64,000 nucleotides of DNA from Roseovarius sp. W115. Its GTDB lineage: Bacteria; Pseudomonadota; Alphaproteobacteria; Rhodobacterales; Rhodobacteraceae. The translations under genes and the position numbers were made by a program. The stretch lies in the NCBI RefSeq assembly GCF_032842945.2, contig NZ_CP146606.1, forward strand, positions 62,001 through 126,000, given 5' to 3'. The notes under the pieces are model-generated. The model ran no database searches, was not told the DNA's origin, and was given only the letters and a program-made list of their open reading frames with translations. Below, piece after piece: positions 26,924 through 37,617 of this stretch. Numbering within the stretch: the stretch's first letter is position 1; each line of letters starts with the position of its first letter.

Positions 26924-27364
26924 ATGCCAACTACGCTTTATGCTTTTGTCATGCTACTTGCAGGCGTTGCTGTGCCACTTCTGGCTGCACTTAATGCAGC
27001 CCTGGGTGTCAGGTTGGGATCACCTGTGGCGGCCGCCGCGATCCTGTTTTCAGTGGCATTCATGGCCTCCTTGCTGGTCTTGGTGATAAACGGGCCAAGC
27101 GCCGTGCTGGGGGTCACAAAAGTGCCAAAGCATCTTCTTCTGGGGGGTGTGCTGATTGCCTTCTACGTTTTGTCTATCACCTTCATCGCACCGCGCTTTG
27201 GTGTCGGAAATGCGGTCTTCTTCGTTTTGCTGGGACAGCTTATCTCAGCGGCGCTGATTGATCAGTTTGGGCTGTTCGGCAACCCGGTGTCTCCCTTGTC
27301 GATGACGCGTGCCGCAGGTATCGGCTTTATGGCGGCTGGGGTTTTCGTGACACAGCAAGCGTGA
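26924..27364 (+). CDS. DMT family transporter, YdcZ/DUF606 type
   Basis: 146-residue inner-membrane protein with five predicted segments, half the size of EamA transporters and typical of DMT_YdcZ. Motifs are LAGVAVPLLAALNAALGVRLGSPVAAA and FFVLLGQLISAALIDQFGLFG. Start ATG 26924 follows AAGGAG. Such short DMT proteins work as dimers. Upstream 26720-26923 holds a GGCCCAGG/CCTGGGCC inverted repeat but no gene. Confidence 0.88.
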   Translation: MPTTLYAFVMLLAGVAVPLLAALNAALGVRLGSPVAAAAILFSVAFMASLLVLVINGPSAVLGVTKVPKHLLLGGVLIAFYVLSITFIAPRFGVGNAVFFVLLGQLISAALIDQFGLFGNPVSPLSMTRAAGIGFMAAGVFVTQQA

Positions 27365-27441
27365 AGAGCCTGCTCTCGCAATCGTGGATTGTAAGTGATC
27401 AGATGAGGCCAATATATAACTAAAAAATTTTGGTAGAGCAC

Positions 27442-27768
27442 ATGAATCGTTTTTACAGACTAATCAACAAAGGTTTGATCGCCTCGCTTTTGGCGACAGG
27501 TCTTTTGGCAACCGGTCTTACGGCCCCTGCATCGGTATCCCACGCAAATGAGGAACTGAACCCGTCAGATCTTGTTCCACGCCGCTTCAGCGTTGCAAGG
27601 TTTACGCAACTCTCGGACACAGAGATTTATGATGTGTTGATCGCCGTGCGTCGTGGGCGTTCTATCACGATCGACGGCTGCTCGGTCTCTGAGAGCCGGG
27701 CAATCATTCGCAGTTCAAGCAAAGATCCCGAAGTGGCGCGCCGTCAGGCATTAACAAGCTGCGGCTGA
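27442..27768 (+). CDS. small secreted protein, unknown
   Basis: 108 residues from ATG 27442. It has a signal peptide (LINKGLIASLLATGLLATGLTAPASVSHA) and a polar mature part with two cysteines (DGCSVSES and LTSCG). Upstream 27405-27430 is AT-rich and may be the promoter. I do not recognise a family. It converges on the next gene with 8 bases between stops. Confidence 0.6.
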   Translation: MNRFYRLINKGLIASLLATGLLATGLTAPASVSHANEELNPSDLVPRRFSVARFTQLSDTEIYDVLIAVRRGRSITIDGCSVSESRAIIRSSSKDPEVARRQALTSCG

Positions 27769-27776
27769 CGCGCGGC

Positions 27777-28754
27777 TTACTGCCCGGCAAGCGCCCGCAC
27801 TGATTGCAAAACGGAATCTTCAATGTCCACAGGATCGGCCACCTGACGCCCCTGCCCTGGAATCCGCGCCTCTGCGTCCCGCGCAACAGCCGTTTCCACT
27901 TGGGCCAGACGATCAAAGAAAGCGCCCGACGTGGCGGGATCCATAATCAGGTAGTAGTCGCCAATATCATGGGGTTCGCCTTCGGGAGCTTTGAGCGGGC
28001 CAATGTCGACGCCTGCGAGGCTTCCGGTCATACCGGAGGCCAGAAATTCAGCCATCAGGCCAAAGCCCCAGCCTTTATAGCCACCCATGCTGACCAGGGA
28101 TCCTTTGAGCGCCGCTTCAGGATCCGTGGTGGGCTGGCCCTCGGCGTCCACGGCCCAGCCTTCGGGAATGGACTGCCCTGCGGCCTTGGCCATCGTGATC
28201 TTGCCCAGGGCCACGGTTGTGGTGGATTGATCAAACAGCATCGCAACACCGCCCTTGCCGTCTGGCACAGCAAAGGAAATCGGGTTTGTGCCAATCACAC
28301 GGTGCTTTCCTCCGGGCGGGGCCACCACAGGTGTTGCATTGGTCATGCCCAAAGCGATGTAGCCGGCCCGAGCAATCTGGGCGGTGAAATAACCCAGTGA
28401 GGTGCAGGTATGGGCGTGGCAGACCGCCAGAGAGGCCACACCAGCCTCTTCAACGGCCTTTAAAGCCTCAGGCAAGGCCCGGGCAAAGGCGGCTTGCGCA
28501 AAGCCATACTTGGCGTCCACAAGAACCGTACCAGCCCTGGGGCGTGTGACTTCTGGGTCGGCATCACCTTTAACGCGACCGGTTTTCAACTGCTGGCAAT
28601 AGCTTTCGAGGTAGTAGAGCCCGCAGATCTTGTTGCCCAAACCTTCGGCTTCGCGAATGGCCGCAGCGACTTCCGTGGCAACCCAGTCTACCGCTCCGTG
28701 GCGCAAGAGCGCGGACTTGGACGTGGTTTCGATCTCGTTCAAAGACAGTTTCAT
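27777..28754 (-). CDS. Ldh2-family NAD(P)-dependent oxidoreductase
   Basis: 325 residues of the malate/L-lactate dehydrogenase (Ldh_2) superfamily, unrelated to classical LDH. Family blocks include VDAKYGFAQAAFARALPEAL, the catalytic histidine region AVCHAHTCTSLGYF, and GTNPISFAVPDGKGGVAMLFDQSTTTVALGKI (nucleotide-binding). Known members reduce or oxidise 2-keto/2-hydroxy acids, sulfolactate, ureidoglycolate or piperideine carboxylate. Substrate cannot be told; it lies alone before the lol genes. Confidence 0.88.
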   Translation of the reverse strand: MKLSLNEIETTSKSALLRHGAVDWVATEVAAAIREAEGLGNKICGLYYLESYCQQLKTGRVKGDADPEVTRPRAGTVLVDAKYGFAQAAFARALPEALKAVEEAGVASLAVCHAHTCTSLGYFTAQIARAGYIALGMTNATPVVAPPGGKHRVIGTNPISFAVPDGKGGVAMLFDQSTTTVALGKITMAKAAGQSIPEGWAVDAEGQPTTDPEAALKGSLVSMGGYKGWGFGLMAEFLASGMTGSLAGVDIGPLKAPEGEPHDIGDYYLIMDPATSGAFFDRLAQVETAVARDAEARIPGQGRQVADPVDIEDSVLQSVRALAGQ

Positions 28755-28775
28755 GTTATCCCCTGTTTTGGGCAG

Positions 28776-29459
28776 CTATGCCGCCACCACCTGACCACCG
28801 TCGAGCTTCACCACCCGGTCCATGCGCGCGGCCAGCTCAAGGTTGTGTGTGGCGATGAGCGCCGCGAGCCCTGTACCGCGCACAAGGTCCATCAGGGCGG
28901 CAAACACTTGATCCGAGGTGCCCGGATCGAGATTGCCCGTTGGCTCATCCGCCAAAAGAAGACGTGGGGCATTGGCCAAAGCGCGGCAAAATGCGACGCG
29001 CTGTTGTTCGCCGCCTGACATGGCCGAGGGGCGGTGGCTGGCGCGGTCTGCGATGCCGACGCGCGTCAGAAGATCGCGCGCACGCGCCTCTGCGTCGCTC
29101 TTGGCAATCCCGTTGGCGAGTTGTGGCAGGACGATGTTTTCCTCAGCCGTAAATTCCGGCAGGAGATGGTGAAACTGGTAGACAAAGCCCACATCCTGAC
29201 GCCGTGCAATGGTGCGGCGGCGGTCGCTGAGCCCTGTCATATTGACGCCGCCAATCTCAACCGTGCCAGTGTCGGGGGTATCGAGCAGCCCTGCGATGTG
29301 CAAAAGCGTGGACTTTCCCGCCCCTGAGGGAGCCACAAGCGCCACCATCTCACCCGCCTTGATGTCAAGCTTTGCGTCCTGCAGCACGGTAACCGCATTG
29401 GTCTTGCCGCTGTTGTAGGTCTTGGAGAGCCCCGACAGGCGCAGCATGACATCACTCAT
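28776..29459 (-). CDS. lolD: lipoprotein-releasing ABC transporter ATPase LolD
   Basis: 227 residues from ATG 29459. It powers extraction of outer-membrane lipoproteins from the inner membrane. Walker A is APSGAGKST, the LolD-type loop is [19 protein letters not shown], the signature is MSGGEQQRV and Walker B is [12 protein letters not shown], the exact LolD/MacB-type pattern. Its start overlaps the stop of the permease gene by 8 bases, which supports the pairing. Confidence 0.95.
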   Translation of the reverse strand: MSDVMLRLSGLSKTYNSGKTNAVTVLQDAKLDIKAGEMVALVAPSGAGKSTLLHIAGLLDTPDTGTVEIGGVNMTGLSDRRRTIARRQDVGFVYQFHHLLPEFTAEENIVLPQLANGIAKSDAEARARDLLTRVGIADRASHRPSAMSGGEQQRVAFCRALANAPRLLLADEPTGNLDPGTSDQVFAALMDLVRGTGLAALIATHNLELAARMDRVVKLDGGQVVAA

Positions 29460-30765
29460 AGCGCAGCGCCTCAACAGGGTTCATCCGCGCCGCGCGCCGG
29501 GCCGGAAAGATGGTCACGATGAAACTCAGGCCCAGGGAAAGGCCAATGGCCGACATCACATCCCAGAATTGCAGCTTGGCAGGCAGGTTATAGATCCCCC
29601 GGATCGACGGATCCCAGACACCCCCGCCCATCATGTAATTCACGAAGCTGAAGAGCGGGTCGATGTAAACAGCAAACAAGCACCCAAGAATGACGCCAAA
29701 GAGCGTGCCGAGGATGCCTGTCATCGCGCCGCATATGAAGAACACCCGAAGGATTGAGCCTTCGGTCAGGCCCATAGTGCGCAGGATGCCGATATCCCGG
29801 CCTTTGTTTTTCACCAGCATGATCAACCCGCTGGTGATGTTCATGGCGGCAATCAAAACGAGGATCGACAGGATGACAAACATCACGTTGTCCTCCACCT
29901 CCAGTGCGCGCAGGAACCCACCGCTGGCATCACGCCAGGACCAAAGCTGCGCACCGTCACCCGCTGCGCGCAGAAGGGCCAGGTTCATCTCATCCACCCT
30001 CTCAGGATCGGTGAACATAACCTCAAGCTCGTCCGCCGTACCTTCGCGGTTGAAAAAGCTCTGCGCCTCCTCAAAAGGCAGATAAACGCGCACTTGGTCG
30101 ATGTCATAGCGCCCGGCGGAAAAGATATAGACCACGTCATAGGCGTTGATACGGGGACTGGTGCCTGTCAGAGGGTTTGTCGAACCGGTTGGATTGACAA
30201 GCTTTATCTTGTCGCCCACCCCGACACCCAAAGTTCTCGCAACGCCTGACCCAATGGCAATTGGACGATCGAGACTTTCCTGCGGGTTCACATTGAAATC
30301 TTCAATATTGCCCAGCCCCGTCTCAGGGTCTGCGATACGTGGTAAGGTTAACAAGTCTTCATGTTCAATTCCAAAGACTTGCACGCCTGTGCTCTTATCG
30401 CGCGCCAACGCCAAAACTTGCGCTTTGATCAACGGCGCAACCCGCGTCACGCCCTCAACCTCGCGCACACGGTCAGCCATCTCAGCATAGTTGGGGATCG
30501 ACCGGTCCACCCGGCCCGCCTCATTCACGGTTCCGACGCTGTAGACGGTCATGTGCGCGTTCGAGCCCAGGATCGTGTCCACAAACTCTGCGCGAAAGCC
30601 TGAGCGCACCGAGAGCGTCGCAATCAGGGCAAACACCGCCAGCGTGATGCCAATCAGGCTGATCCAGGTCATCACGCTCACGCCACCCTCGGCGCGTTTG
30701 GCCCGCAGATACCGCCAGGCGATCATCCATTCAAATGCGGAAAAAGGTGCCGGTTGGGCTGCCAC
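29452..30765 (-). CDS. lipoprotein-releasing ABC transporter permease (LolC/LolE)
   Basis: 437 residues if started at GTG 30765 (GAGG six bases upstream); a TTG at 30822 would add 19 residues. N-terminal block [47 protein letters not shown], a large periplasmic domain, and a three-helix C-terminus with [31 protein letters not shown] are typical of LolC/E. Alphaproteobacteria often have one such gene instead of separate LolC and LolE (from memory). Operon with lolD. Confidence 0.93.
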   Translation of the reverse strand: MAAQPAPFSAFEWMIAWRYLRAKRAEGGVSVMTWISLIGITLAVFALIATLSVRSGFRAEFVDTILGSNAHMTVYSVGTVNEAGRVDRSIPNYAEMADRVREVEGVTRVAPLIKAQVLALARDKSTGVQVFGIEHEDLLTLPRIADPETGLGNIEDFNVNPQESLDRPIAIGSGVARTLGVGVGDKIKLVNPTGSTNPLTGTSPRINAYDVVYIFSAGRYDIDQVRVYLPFEEAQSFFNREGTADELEVMFTDPERVDEMNLALLRAAGDGAQLWSWRDASGGFLRALEVEDNVMFVILSILVLIAAMNITSGLIMLVKNKGRDIGILRTMGLTEGSILRVFFICGAMTGILGTLFGVILGCLFAVYIDPLFSFVNYMMGGGVWDPSIRGIYNLPAKLQFWDVMSAIGLSLGLSFIVTIFPARRAARMNPVEALRYE

Positions 30766-30833
30766 TCTGGACCTCAGGTGTTCGTTTGCGCGGACATTGG
30801 TCAACAAGCGCGCCGGGGTCAAGCGGAAGGCGG

Positions 30834-31340
30834 TCAGTTCACTTGCGGTGCGCGGTCTTTGCGGCGGAAAAGGTTGGCGACAAAGCCAAACACTATGCTG
30901 ATCAACCCATAGCCAACGGCCAAACCCATTGCGGCGAACCCGATGCCTTCAAAGGTCAATGGCACAGCGGGCCGGAAATCCGCCAGCGTTTCCTGCGCCA
31001 GCTTCGGCTCGGTGAAGCGCCACGGCGTGAATGCGCGTTCCAAGGATGTGCGCCCCTGCAATTGAGACAAATCCTCGCTCAACCGGTCGTGGCGTTTGAA
31101 AACGCGGGACATGGAAAGCGCCCTTGCCTCTCCCATGGCTGAGCCAAGTTCAAGCTGCTGAATGGCCGCGCCACGATCCAGACCCAGCGCCGTGGCGTCC
31201 CGGTCAAAATCGGCCACGATCACGGCCAATTCATCGACCGCGCCGGACAAGCGCTGATAATACTGTTGCGAGTATTCAGGGAACTGGGAAAACCCTGCAC
31301 ATGCGGCAATGCCGCCCGCCAAAGCGAGTGCTCTCATCAT
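30834..31340 (-). CDS. DUF2937 family membrane protein
   Basis: 168 residues, starting ATGATG (31340 or 31337). An N-terminal hydrophobic segment (RALALAGGIAACAGFSQFPEYSQQYYQRLSGAVDEL) and a C-terminal one (GIGFAAMGLAVGYGLISIVFGFVANLFRR) flank a polar region. This matches DUF2937, of unknown function. It lies between proS and the lol permease on the same strand. Confidence 0.85.
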   Translation of the reverse strand: MMRALALAGGIAACAGFSQFPEYSQQYYQRLSGAVDELAVIVADFDRDATALGLDRGAAIQQLELGSAMGEARALSMSRVFKRHDRLSEDLSQLQGRTSLERAFTPWRFTEPKLAQETLADFRPAVPLTFEGIGFAAMGLAVGYGLISIVFGFVANLFRRKDRAPQVN

Positions 31341-31385
31341 ACTAATCCTGCCTCGTTCTTTTTATTATTGAGGACAGTATAGCAT

Positions 31386-32777
31386 TTAAAGCCAGGTGTG
31401 GAAACTCCGCTGTGCCATAGGCTCTACGGCCACACTCCGGTGATGAGGCGCGTAGATTTCTGCAATCTTTTCAATGGCTTTTTCCGGTGGCATCTCTTCG
31501 CTTTCGCCGGTTTTGCGACTGGTCAGCTCGACAACGCCGTTCTTGAGCCCCCGCGGCCCCACCGTGATCCGCCAGGGCAGACCGATAAGATCCATCGTGG
31601 CAAACTTGCCCCCTGCCCGCTCATCGCGGTCATCATAAAGTGGCTCAAGACCGAGAGCTGTCAGCGAAGCATACAGCGCCTCACAGGCCGCATCGGCCTC
31701 GGCATCGCCCTGCTTGAGGTTGACGATCCCGGCATGGAAAGGCGTGACACCTTCGGGCCAGATGATGCCATTCTCGTCATGGCTTGCCTCGATAATCGCC
31801 CCCACCAGTCGGCTGACGCCAATACCGTGACTGCCCATATGGACAGGAACAGGTTTGCCATCAGGGCCTTGGACCGTCGCGCCCAAAGGTTCTGAATATT
31901 TGGTCCCGAAATAGAAGATTTGCCCGACTTCGATACCCCGCGCCGAGCGCCGCCGCGCCTCAGGCACCTCGTTGAAGATCACCTCGTCATGGGTTTCGTC
32001 CGTGCGCGCATAGCGCGAAGTGAATTCCTCCAGCACCGCCTGACACTGCTCAACGCTGTCATAATCAATCTCTCGCTCGCCAAAGCGCAGGTCGGTGATC
32101 TCACTGTCATAAAACACTTCGGACTCGCCGGTTTCAGCCAGCACAAGGAACTCATGCGTGTAGTCGCCCCCAATCGGCCCACCATCGGCGCGCATCGGAA
32201 TGGCCTGCAGGCCCATGCGTTCATAGGTGCGCAGATAACTCACCAGATGGCGGTTATAGGCGTGAAGCGCGTCTTCCTTGCTCAAATCAAAGTTATAGCC
32301 GTCCTTCATGTAAAACTCGCGCCCCCGCATCACGCCAAAGCGCGGACGGATCTCATCGCGGAATTTCCACTGGATGTGGTAAAGCGTCAGCGGCAGGTCC
32401 TTGTAGCTGCCGACATGGGCGCGGAAAATATCCGTGATCAGCTCTTCGTTGGTCGGACCATAGAGCATATCGCGGTCATGCCGGTCGCGAATGCGCAGCA
32501 TTTCCTCGCCATAGTCGTCATACCGCCCGCTTTCGCGCCAGAGGTCCGCGGACTGAATTGTCGGCATGAGCATCGGAATATGCCCCGCGCGCATTTGCTC
32601 TTCATGCACGATGTTTTCCAGCTTGCGCAGTACTTTAAACCCCAGCGGAAGCCAGGAATAAATCCCGGCACTGGCCTGCTTGATCATACCCGCGCGCAGC
32701 ATCAAACGGTGGCTGGCAATCTGGGCCTCAGAGGGCGTTTCCTTCAACACAGGCAGGAAATAACGGGACAGGCGCAT
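31386..32777 (-). CDS. proS: prolyl-tRNA synthetase (short alphaproteobacterial form)
   Basis: Class II aminoacyl-tRNA synthetase charging tRNA-Pro. 463 residues from ATG 32777 ([34 protein letters not shown], the family start; an in-frame extension to 32930 has no similarity). Motif 2 region [21 protein letters not shown] and motif 3 region [25 protein letters not shown] are intact. The editing insertion of E. coli ProS is absent, as usual in this group. The anticodon-binding domain ([34 protein letters not shown]) is complete. Confidence 0.97.
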   Translation of the reverse strand: MRLSRYFLPVLKETPSEAQIASHRLMLRAGMIKQASAGIYSWLPLGFKVLRKLENIVHEEQMRAGHIPMLMPTIQSADLWRESGRYDDYGEEMLRIRDRHDRDMLYGPTNEELITDIFRAHVGSYKDLPLTLYHIQWKFRDEIRPRFGVMRGREFYMKDGYNFDLSKEDALHAYNRHLVSYLRTYERMGLQAIPMRADGGPIGGDYTHEFLVLAETGESEVFYDSEITDLRFGEREIDYDSVEQCQAVLEEFTSRYARTDETHDEVIFNEVPEARRRSARGIEVGQIFYFGTKYSEPLGATVQGPDGKPVPVHMGSHGIGVSRLVGAIIEASHDENGIIWPEGVTPFHAGIVNLKQGDAEADAACEALYASLTALGLEPLYDDRDERAGGKFATMDLIGLPWRITVGPRGLKNGVVELTSRKTGESEEMPPEKAIEKIAEIYAPHHRSVAVEPMAQRSFHTWL

Positions 32778-32965
32778 GGGCACTCTCATCTGAAAAACTG
32801 ACGTTCGATCCCGTTTATGGCTTTGCCCTGCATGAAACAAGACAGGATCGGCGGGAAATGGAGCATCCGGAAAAAAGATACGTGCGGAAAGTGAACCAAT
32901 CCGCACGTATCCGCGTAGCTCTATGCACATGCACAGAGCATGCTAGCAAAAAAGAGGTACTAAAA

Positions 32966-33481
32966 ATGAACTCGATCTTCAAGATTGCCGCAATGGCTGC
33001 CACAGCCGTAACACTGGCAACTGGCGCGAAAGCCGCCAATATTGTTGAGATCGCAGCAGGGGATGAACGTTTTTCCACGCTCGTGGCCGCGGTTCAGGCC
33101 GCAGGTCTGGCGGAAACGCTGTCCGGTGAAGGCCCTTTCACTGTGTACGCCCCTGTCAATGACGCATTCGCCGCTCTGCCAGAAGGCACAGTTGAAACAC
33201 TGCTGAAGCCAGAGAACAAAGACCAGCTGACCAACGTGCTGCTCTATCACGTTGATGACCGCAAACTGACCGCGGGTCAGATCCCAGGCGGGTCGAACTA
33301 TTTCAAGCCGGTTCTGGCCTCTGAGCGTCTGTGCATCACCAAAGATGCGGGCGGCGTGAGCATTGCAGACGGCACTGGCGAGAGCGCCAATGTTGTTATC
33401 GCAGACATCAAGGCCTCAAACGGTGTGATCCACGTTGTGGACAAAGTGCTGCTGCCGGGTACACGCCCTGCTTGCCACTAA
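32966..33481 (+). CDS. fasciclin-domain secreted protein
   Basis: 171 residues from ATG 32966 after AAGAGG. A signal peptide (MNSIFKIAAMAATAVTLATGAKA) is followed by one FAS1 domain: TLVAAVQAAGLAETLSGEGPFTVYAPVNDAFAALPEGTVETLL (H1 motif region), LLYHVDDRKLTAG, and ASNGVIHVVDKVLLPG (H2 region). Such proteins act in adhesion or surface binding. Gene is alone and divergent from proS across a 188-bp promoter region. Confidence 0.92.
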   Translation: MNSIFKIAAMAATAVTLATGAKAANIVEIAAGDERFSTLVAAVQAAGLAETLSGEGPFTVYAPVNDAFAALPEGTVETLLKPENKDQLTNVLLYHVDDRKLTAGQIPGGSNYFKPVLASERLCITKDAGGVSIADGTGESANVVIADIKASNGVIHVVDKVLLPGTRPACH

Positions 33482-33493
33482 AGCACACTGACT

Positions 33494-33529
33494 TTTCAAG
33501 GGGCGTTCCAATGCGAGCGCCTCTTGAAA
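33494..33529 (+). terminator. hairpin after the fasciclin gene
   Basis: TTTCAAGGGGCG (33494-33505) pairs with CGCCTCTTGAAA (33518-33529) with one G-T pair; loop 12 bases. No T-run follows, so it is a weak or rho-assisted terminator candidate. Confidence 0.4.
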
Positions 33530-33576
33530 CCCTGCCCGTCATACGCAATGTGTAAGCGAACACATTTTGAGGGCAA

Positions 33577-34662
33577 ATGGCACTTCCCGTCTCAACACAG
33601 CTGAAATACTGGGGCTTCGCCTCGGTCTTTTTCTTCCTGTTACTCTGGTTTCTGGGCGATGTGATCCTACCCTTCGTGCTCGGCGGAGCCATCGCCTATT
33701 TTCTGGACCCTGTCGCGGATCGCCTTGAAAAGATGGGGTTTTCACGGGCTATTTCGGTCACGATCATCACCTTGATTGCCCTGATGATCTTTGTGGTCAT
33801 GGCGCTTTTGGTGATTCCAACGTTGGTCGAGCAGACCGCCAACCTGATCAACATAGCCCCGCAGCTTTTCAATGACCTGCAGGCGTTTTTAACGGATCGC
33901 TTCCCGCAACTGGTCGATGATACCTCTACCCTGCGCCAGTCCCTGATTTCCGTTGGCGAAACCATTCAGGAACGCGGCGGGCAGTTGATTGAAACCGTGT
34001 TGTCTTCGGTGTCTTCGCTGATCAATGTCGTGGTTCTTCTGGTCATTGTACCTGTTGTGGCGTTCTATCTGCTTTATGACTGGGACCGTATGGTGGCAGA
34101 AATTGACCGCCTTTTGCCTCGCGATCATGCCCCTGTCATTCGCCAGCTTGCCGGAGAGATCGACAACACGCTCGCCGCGTTCATTCGCGGCATGGGCACC
34201 GTTTGTCTGGTGCTGGGCACGTATTACGCCGTGGCATTGATGCTTGTCGGGCTGCAGTTTGGCCTCGTGGTCGGGGCCTTTGCCGGGTTGATCACCTTCA
34301 TTCCTTACATCGGCGCATTGCTGGGCGGGGCCTTGGCCATCGGATTGGCCTTGTTCCAATTCTGGGGTGACTGGGTATCCATCGGTCTGGTGGCCGGGAT
34401 TTTCATGATTGGTCAGGTGCTTGAGGGCAATGTCCTCACCCCCAAACTGGTTGGCAGTTCGGTAGGATTGCACCCCGTCTGGCTCATCTTCGCGCTGTCT
34501 GTGTTTGGCGCGCTCTTTGGCTTTGTTGGCATGCTGGTCGCTGTGCCTGTGGCCGCTGCCATCGGCGTTCTGGCGCGTTTCGCCACCGGACAGTATCTGG
34601 GCAGCAAGCTCTATCGGGGACTTGAACCAGAAGACCCCGAGCCGGAGCAGGACGCGGAATAA
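33577..34662 (+). CDS. AI-2E family transporter (PerM-like permease)
   Basis: 361-residue inner-membrane protein. The two N-terminal segments with FVLGGAIAYFLDPVADRLEKMGFSRAISVTII, the long coiled periplasmic/cytoplasmic region and the C-terminal VVGAFAGLITFIPYIGALLGGALAIGLALFQF with GNVLTPKLVGSSVGLHPVWLIFALS block are typical of the AI-2E transporter/PerM family. Despite the name, most members have no proven link to autoinducer-2. Its stop overlaps the start of hdaA (TAATG), so they are coupled. Confidence 0.93.
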   Translation: MALPVSTQLKYWGFASVFFFLLLWFLGDVILPFVLGGAIAYFLDPVADRLEKMGFSRAISVTIITLIALMIFVVMALLVIPTLVEQTANLINIAPQLFNDLQAFLTDRFPQLVDDTSTLRQSLISVGETIQERGGQLIETVLSSVSSLINVVVLLVIVPVVAFYLLYDWDRMVAEIDRLLPRDHAPVIRQLAGEIDNTLAAFIRGMGTVCLVLGTYYAVALMLVGLQFGLVVGAFAGLITFIPYIGALLGGALAIGLALFQFWGDWVSIGLVAGIFMIGQVLEGNVLTPKLVGSSVGLHPVWLIFALSVFGALFGFVGMLVAVPVAAAIGVLARFATGQYLGSKLYRGLEPEDPEPEQDAE

Positions 34663-35333
34663 TGCCCCAGCAGCTCAGCTTTGATTTGCCCGTCAGAACA
34701 GCCCACGGGCGAGAAGACTTTTTTGTCTCTTCTGCCAACGCCAACGCGGTGGCGATGATCGAAGGGTGGCAAAACTGGCCCGGTCGCAAACTGGCGCTGG
34801 TTGGTGCCGAGGCCTCAGGCAAGACGCATCTGGTGCATGTCTGGGCCACACTGTCAGGCGCTGAAGTTGTCGAGGCCACAGACGTGGCCAAGGCCGACAT
34901 TCCCACCCTGGCAAGCGCCTCGGTTGCGGTCGAGGACGTGGATCAGATCGCAGGTCAGCCAGAGGCCGAAGAGGCGTTGTTCCATCTGCACAACCTTGTT
35001 CTGGCCGAAGGACACAGCCTTCTCTTCACCGGACAAAACGCGCCGAATTTCTGGCCCATGACCCTGCCCGATCTGGCCAGCCGCTTGCAAGGCACGCCGG
35101 TGGTCGCGCTTGAGGCCCCCGATGATGCGCTTTTGACCGCACTCATGGCCAAGCTTTTCCATGACAGACAGGTGGTGCCCACCGCCGATGTTCTGCCCTA
35201 CCTTGTGCGCCGCATCGACCGATCCTGTGCTGCGGCACAAGCCACCGTTGAGGCGCTGGATGCCGCGGCTCTTGCGCAAGGGAGGGCCGTCACCCGCGCT
35301 CTGGCCAAAGAGGTTCTGGACAAGATGGGCTGA
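34662..35333 (+). CDS. hdaA: DnaA-related regulator HdaA (regulatory inactivation of DnaA)
   Basis: 223-residue AAA+ protein homologous to DnaA domain III. Its start MPQQLSFDLP contains a QxLxF clamp-binding motif (QQLSFDL), used by Hda proteins to bind the DNA-polymerase beta clamp. The P-loop is GAEASGKTHLVHVWA, followed by VAVEDVDQI (Walker B-like) and LPDLASRLQGTPVVALEAPDDALL (sensor region). In alphaproteobacteria HdaA stimulates ATP hydrolysis by DnaA and limits re-initiation. It lies between a permease gene and ppk1. Confidence 0.9.
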   Translation: MPQQLSFDLPVRTAHGREDFFVSSANANAVAMIEGWQNWPGRKLALVGAEASGKTHLVHVWATLSGAEVVEATDVAKADIPTLASASVAVEDVDQIAGQPEAEEALFHLHNLVLAEGHSLLFTGQNAPNFWPMTLPDLASRLQGTPVVALEAPDDALLTALMAKLFHDRQVVPTADVLPYLVRRIDRSCAAAQATVEALDAAALAQGRAVTRALAKEVLDKMG

Positions 35334-35384
35334 TACGGGCACACTCGTCATCTTCCCGTTAACAAAACCTATCATAAGCCCCGG

Positions 35385-37559
35385 ATGAGCAACGCAGATT
35401 TTTTGAAATCCCCCTTTCCAAAGCCGGTTACGCCGGAGGGCCAGGATGTGAGCGGACGCGGGCGGTTTTGTAACCGCGAGCTGAGCTGGCTTGGCTTTAA
35501 CTGGCGCGTTTTGGAAGAGGCCAAAAACCCGCGCGTGCCGCTCTTGGAACGTCTGCGGTTTCTGTCGATTTCCGCCACCAATCTGGACGAATTTTACAAT
35601 GTGCGCGTCGCAGGCCTGCGTGAGCTGGCTCATGCAGGCAACACCACACCGGGCATCGACGGGCTGACGCCAGCCGAACAACTGATCCTCATCGACGAGG
35701 ATGCGCGCAAGCTTTTGGCGGATCAGCAGGACACACTGCAAACGCTTCGAAAGGAAATGGAGGCAGAGAACATCTCCATTCTGGACGGCAGAGGCTTGTC
35801 GAAGGAAGATGAGGGCTTTTTGGAAGACACCTTTCTGGCCAAGGTTTTTCCGGTGCTCTCCCCACTGGCCATTGATCCGGCGCATCCCTTCCCCTTCATA
35901 CCCAATCTGGGCTATTCGCTGGCGCTTCAGATGGAGCGCAAATCAGACAAGCGCCCCTTACAGGCGCTTTTGCCGATCCCCGCGCAGATTGACCGTTTTG
36001 TGACGCTGCCTTCTGAACCCGGCGCGCATCGCGCCCTGCCGCTGGAAGAATTGTTGCTGTTGCATCTGGGACATCTCTTTCCGGGCTACACCTACAAGGC
36101 ACATTGCAATTTCCGCGTCCTGCGGGACAGCGATCTTGAGGTCGAGGAAGAGGCCGAAGATTTGGTGCGCGAGTTTGAAGTGGCTCTCAAACGCCGCCGC
36201 CGTGGCGAGGTTGTGCGCCTCAAGATGTCCTCTGGTGCGCCCGAGGAATTGCGTCGCACGATCATGCACGAGTTGGATGTGAAACCCTACGAGGTGGTAG
36301 AAGTCGAAGGCATGATTGGCCTTGCAGACCTCAAGGAGCTTGTGATCGACAGCCGCCCGGACCTTCTTTGGCCCAGCTTCACGCCGCGCGTGCCCGAGCG
36401 GGTGCAGGATCATGATGGCGACATGTTCGCAGCCATCCGGCAAAAGGACATGCTGCTGCATCACCCCTATGAAACCTTCGATATGGTGGTGCGCTTTCTG
36501 AGCCAAGCGGCACGTGATCCCGATGTGGTGGCAATCAAACAGACGCTCTATCGCACGTCCAAGAAATCCCCCATCGTCGAGGCGCTGTGTGAAGCCGCAG
36601 AGGATGGCAAATCCGTCACCGCTTTGGTCGAGTTGAAGGCGCGCTTTGATGAGGCGGCCAACATCCGGCAGTCGCGGCGTTTGGAACGTGCGGGCGCGCA
36701 TGTGGTCTATGGGTTTATGGATCTCAAGACACATGCCAAGATCTCGACTGTGGTGCGCCGCGAAGGTGACAGCCTTGTCACCTACACCCATTACGGCACC
36801 GGCAATTATCACCCCGATACGGCCAAAATTTACACCGATCTCAGCTTTTTCACCTGTGATCCGGCGCTTGGGCGGGATGCCACGAAGGTGTTCAACTTCC
36901 TCTCCGGCTACGCCCAGCCGGAAATGCTTGAAAACCTTGCCATTTCTCCCGATGGCATGAAACCCAGGCTCATCGAGATGATCCGTCAGGAAATGGCGCA
37001 TGCCAAGGCAGGCAAACCGGCGATGATCTGGGCCAAGATGAACTCGCTCATTGAGCGAGATGTGATCGACGCGCTTTACGAGGCCAGTCAGGCCGGAGTG
37101 AAGATCAGCCTGGTGGTGCGCGGGATTTGTGGTCTCCGGCCAGGCATCAAGGGTTTGAGCGACAATATCCGCGTGAAATCGGTCATTGGACGATTTCTGG
37201 AGCATTCACGCATTGTGTGCTTTGGCAATGGCGCGGGCTTGCCGTCGAAAAAGGCGCGGGTTTTCATCAGCTCTGCCGACTGGATGAGCCGCAATCTCAA
37301 CCGACGGGTCGAAACACTCATTGAAATCACCAACAAGACCGTCAAGGCCCAGATTGTCAGCCAGATCATGGCGGCCAATATGGCGGATGTGGCGCAAAGC
37401 TGGGTCATGTCGCCCGAAGGACGGTTTGAGCGTGCCATCATCCCCGAAGGCGAATTTGCCTTTAATTGCCACCGGTTTTTCATGGAAAACCCATCTCTGT
37501 CCGGGCGCGGGTCCGCGGGCGCATCCGATGTGCCACAGCTGACGCACACCGAAGACTGA
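35385..37559 (+). CDS. ppk1: polyphosphate kinase 1 (PPK1)
   Basis: Makes polyphosphate from ATP. 724 residues, normal length. The N-terminal domain begins [36 protein letters not shown], the PLD-like catalytic halves contain the autophosphorylated histidine region [16 protein letters not shown], and the second half has [10 protein letters not shown] and [11 protein letters not shown]. It is followed 4 to 58 bases later by ppx, the usual ppk-ppx pairing, and preceded by hdaA by 51 bases. Confidence 0.96.
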   Translation: MSNADFLKSPFPKPVTPEGQDVSGRGRFCNRELSWLGFNWRVLEEAKNPRVPLLERLRFLSISATNLDEFYNVRVAGLRELAHAGNTTPGIDGLTPAEQLILIDEDARKLLADQQDTLQTLRKEMEAENISILDGRGLSKEDEGFLEDTFLAKVFPVLSPLAIDPAHPFPFIPNLGYSLALQMERKSDKRPLQALLPIPAQIDRFVTLPSEPGAHRALPLEELLLLHLGHLFPGYTYKAHCNFRVLRDSDLEVEEEAEDLVREFEVALKRRRRGEVVRLKMSSGAPEELRRTIMHELDVKPYEVVEVEGMIGLADLKELVIDSRPDLLWPSFTPRVPERVQDHDGDMFAAIRQKDMLLHHPYETFDMVVRFLSQAARDPDVVAIKQTLYRTSKKSPIVEALCEAAEDGKSVTALVELKARFDEAANIRQSRRLERAGAHVVYGFMDLKTHAKISTVVRREGDSLVTYTHYGTGNYHPDTAKIYTDLSFFTCDPALGRDATKVFNFLSGYAQPEMLENLAISPDGMKPRLIEMIRQEMAHAKAGKPAMIWAKMNSLIERDVIDALYEASQAGVKISLVVRGICGLRPGIKGLSDNIRVKSVIGRFLEHSRIVCFGNGAGLPSKKARVFISSADWMSRNLNRRVETLIEITNKTVKAQIVSQIMAANMADVAQSWVMSPEGRFERAIIPEGEFAFNCHRFFMENPSLSGRGSAGASDVPQLTHTED

Positions 37560-37617
37560 CTGATTGACCGGACTGCATACGCTGGCGCATAAACATCGCA
37601 GCAGAACCGGGGATGTC

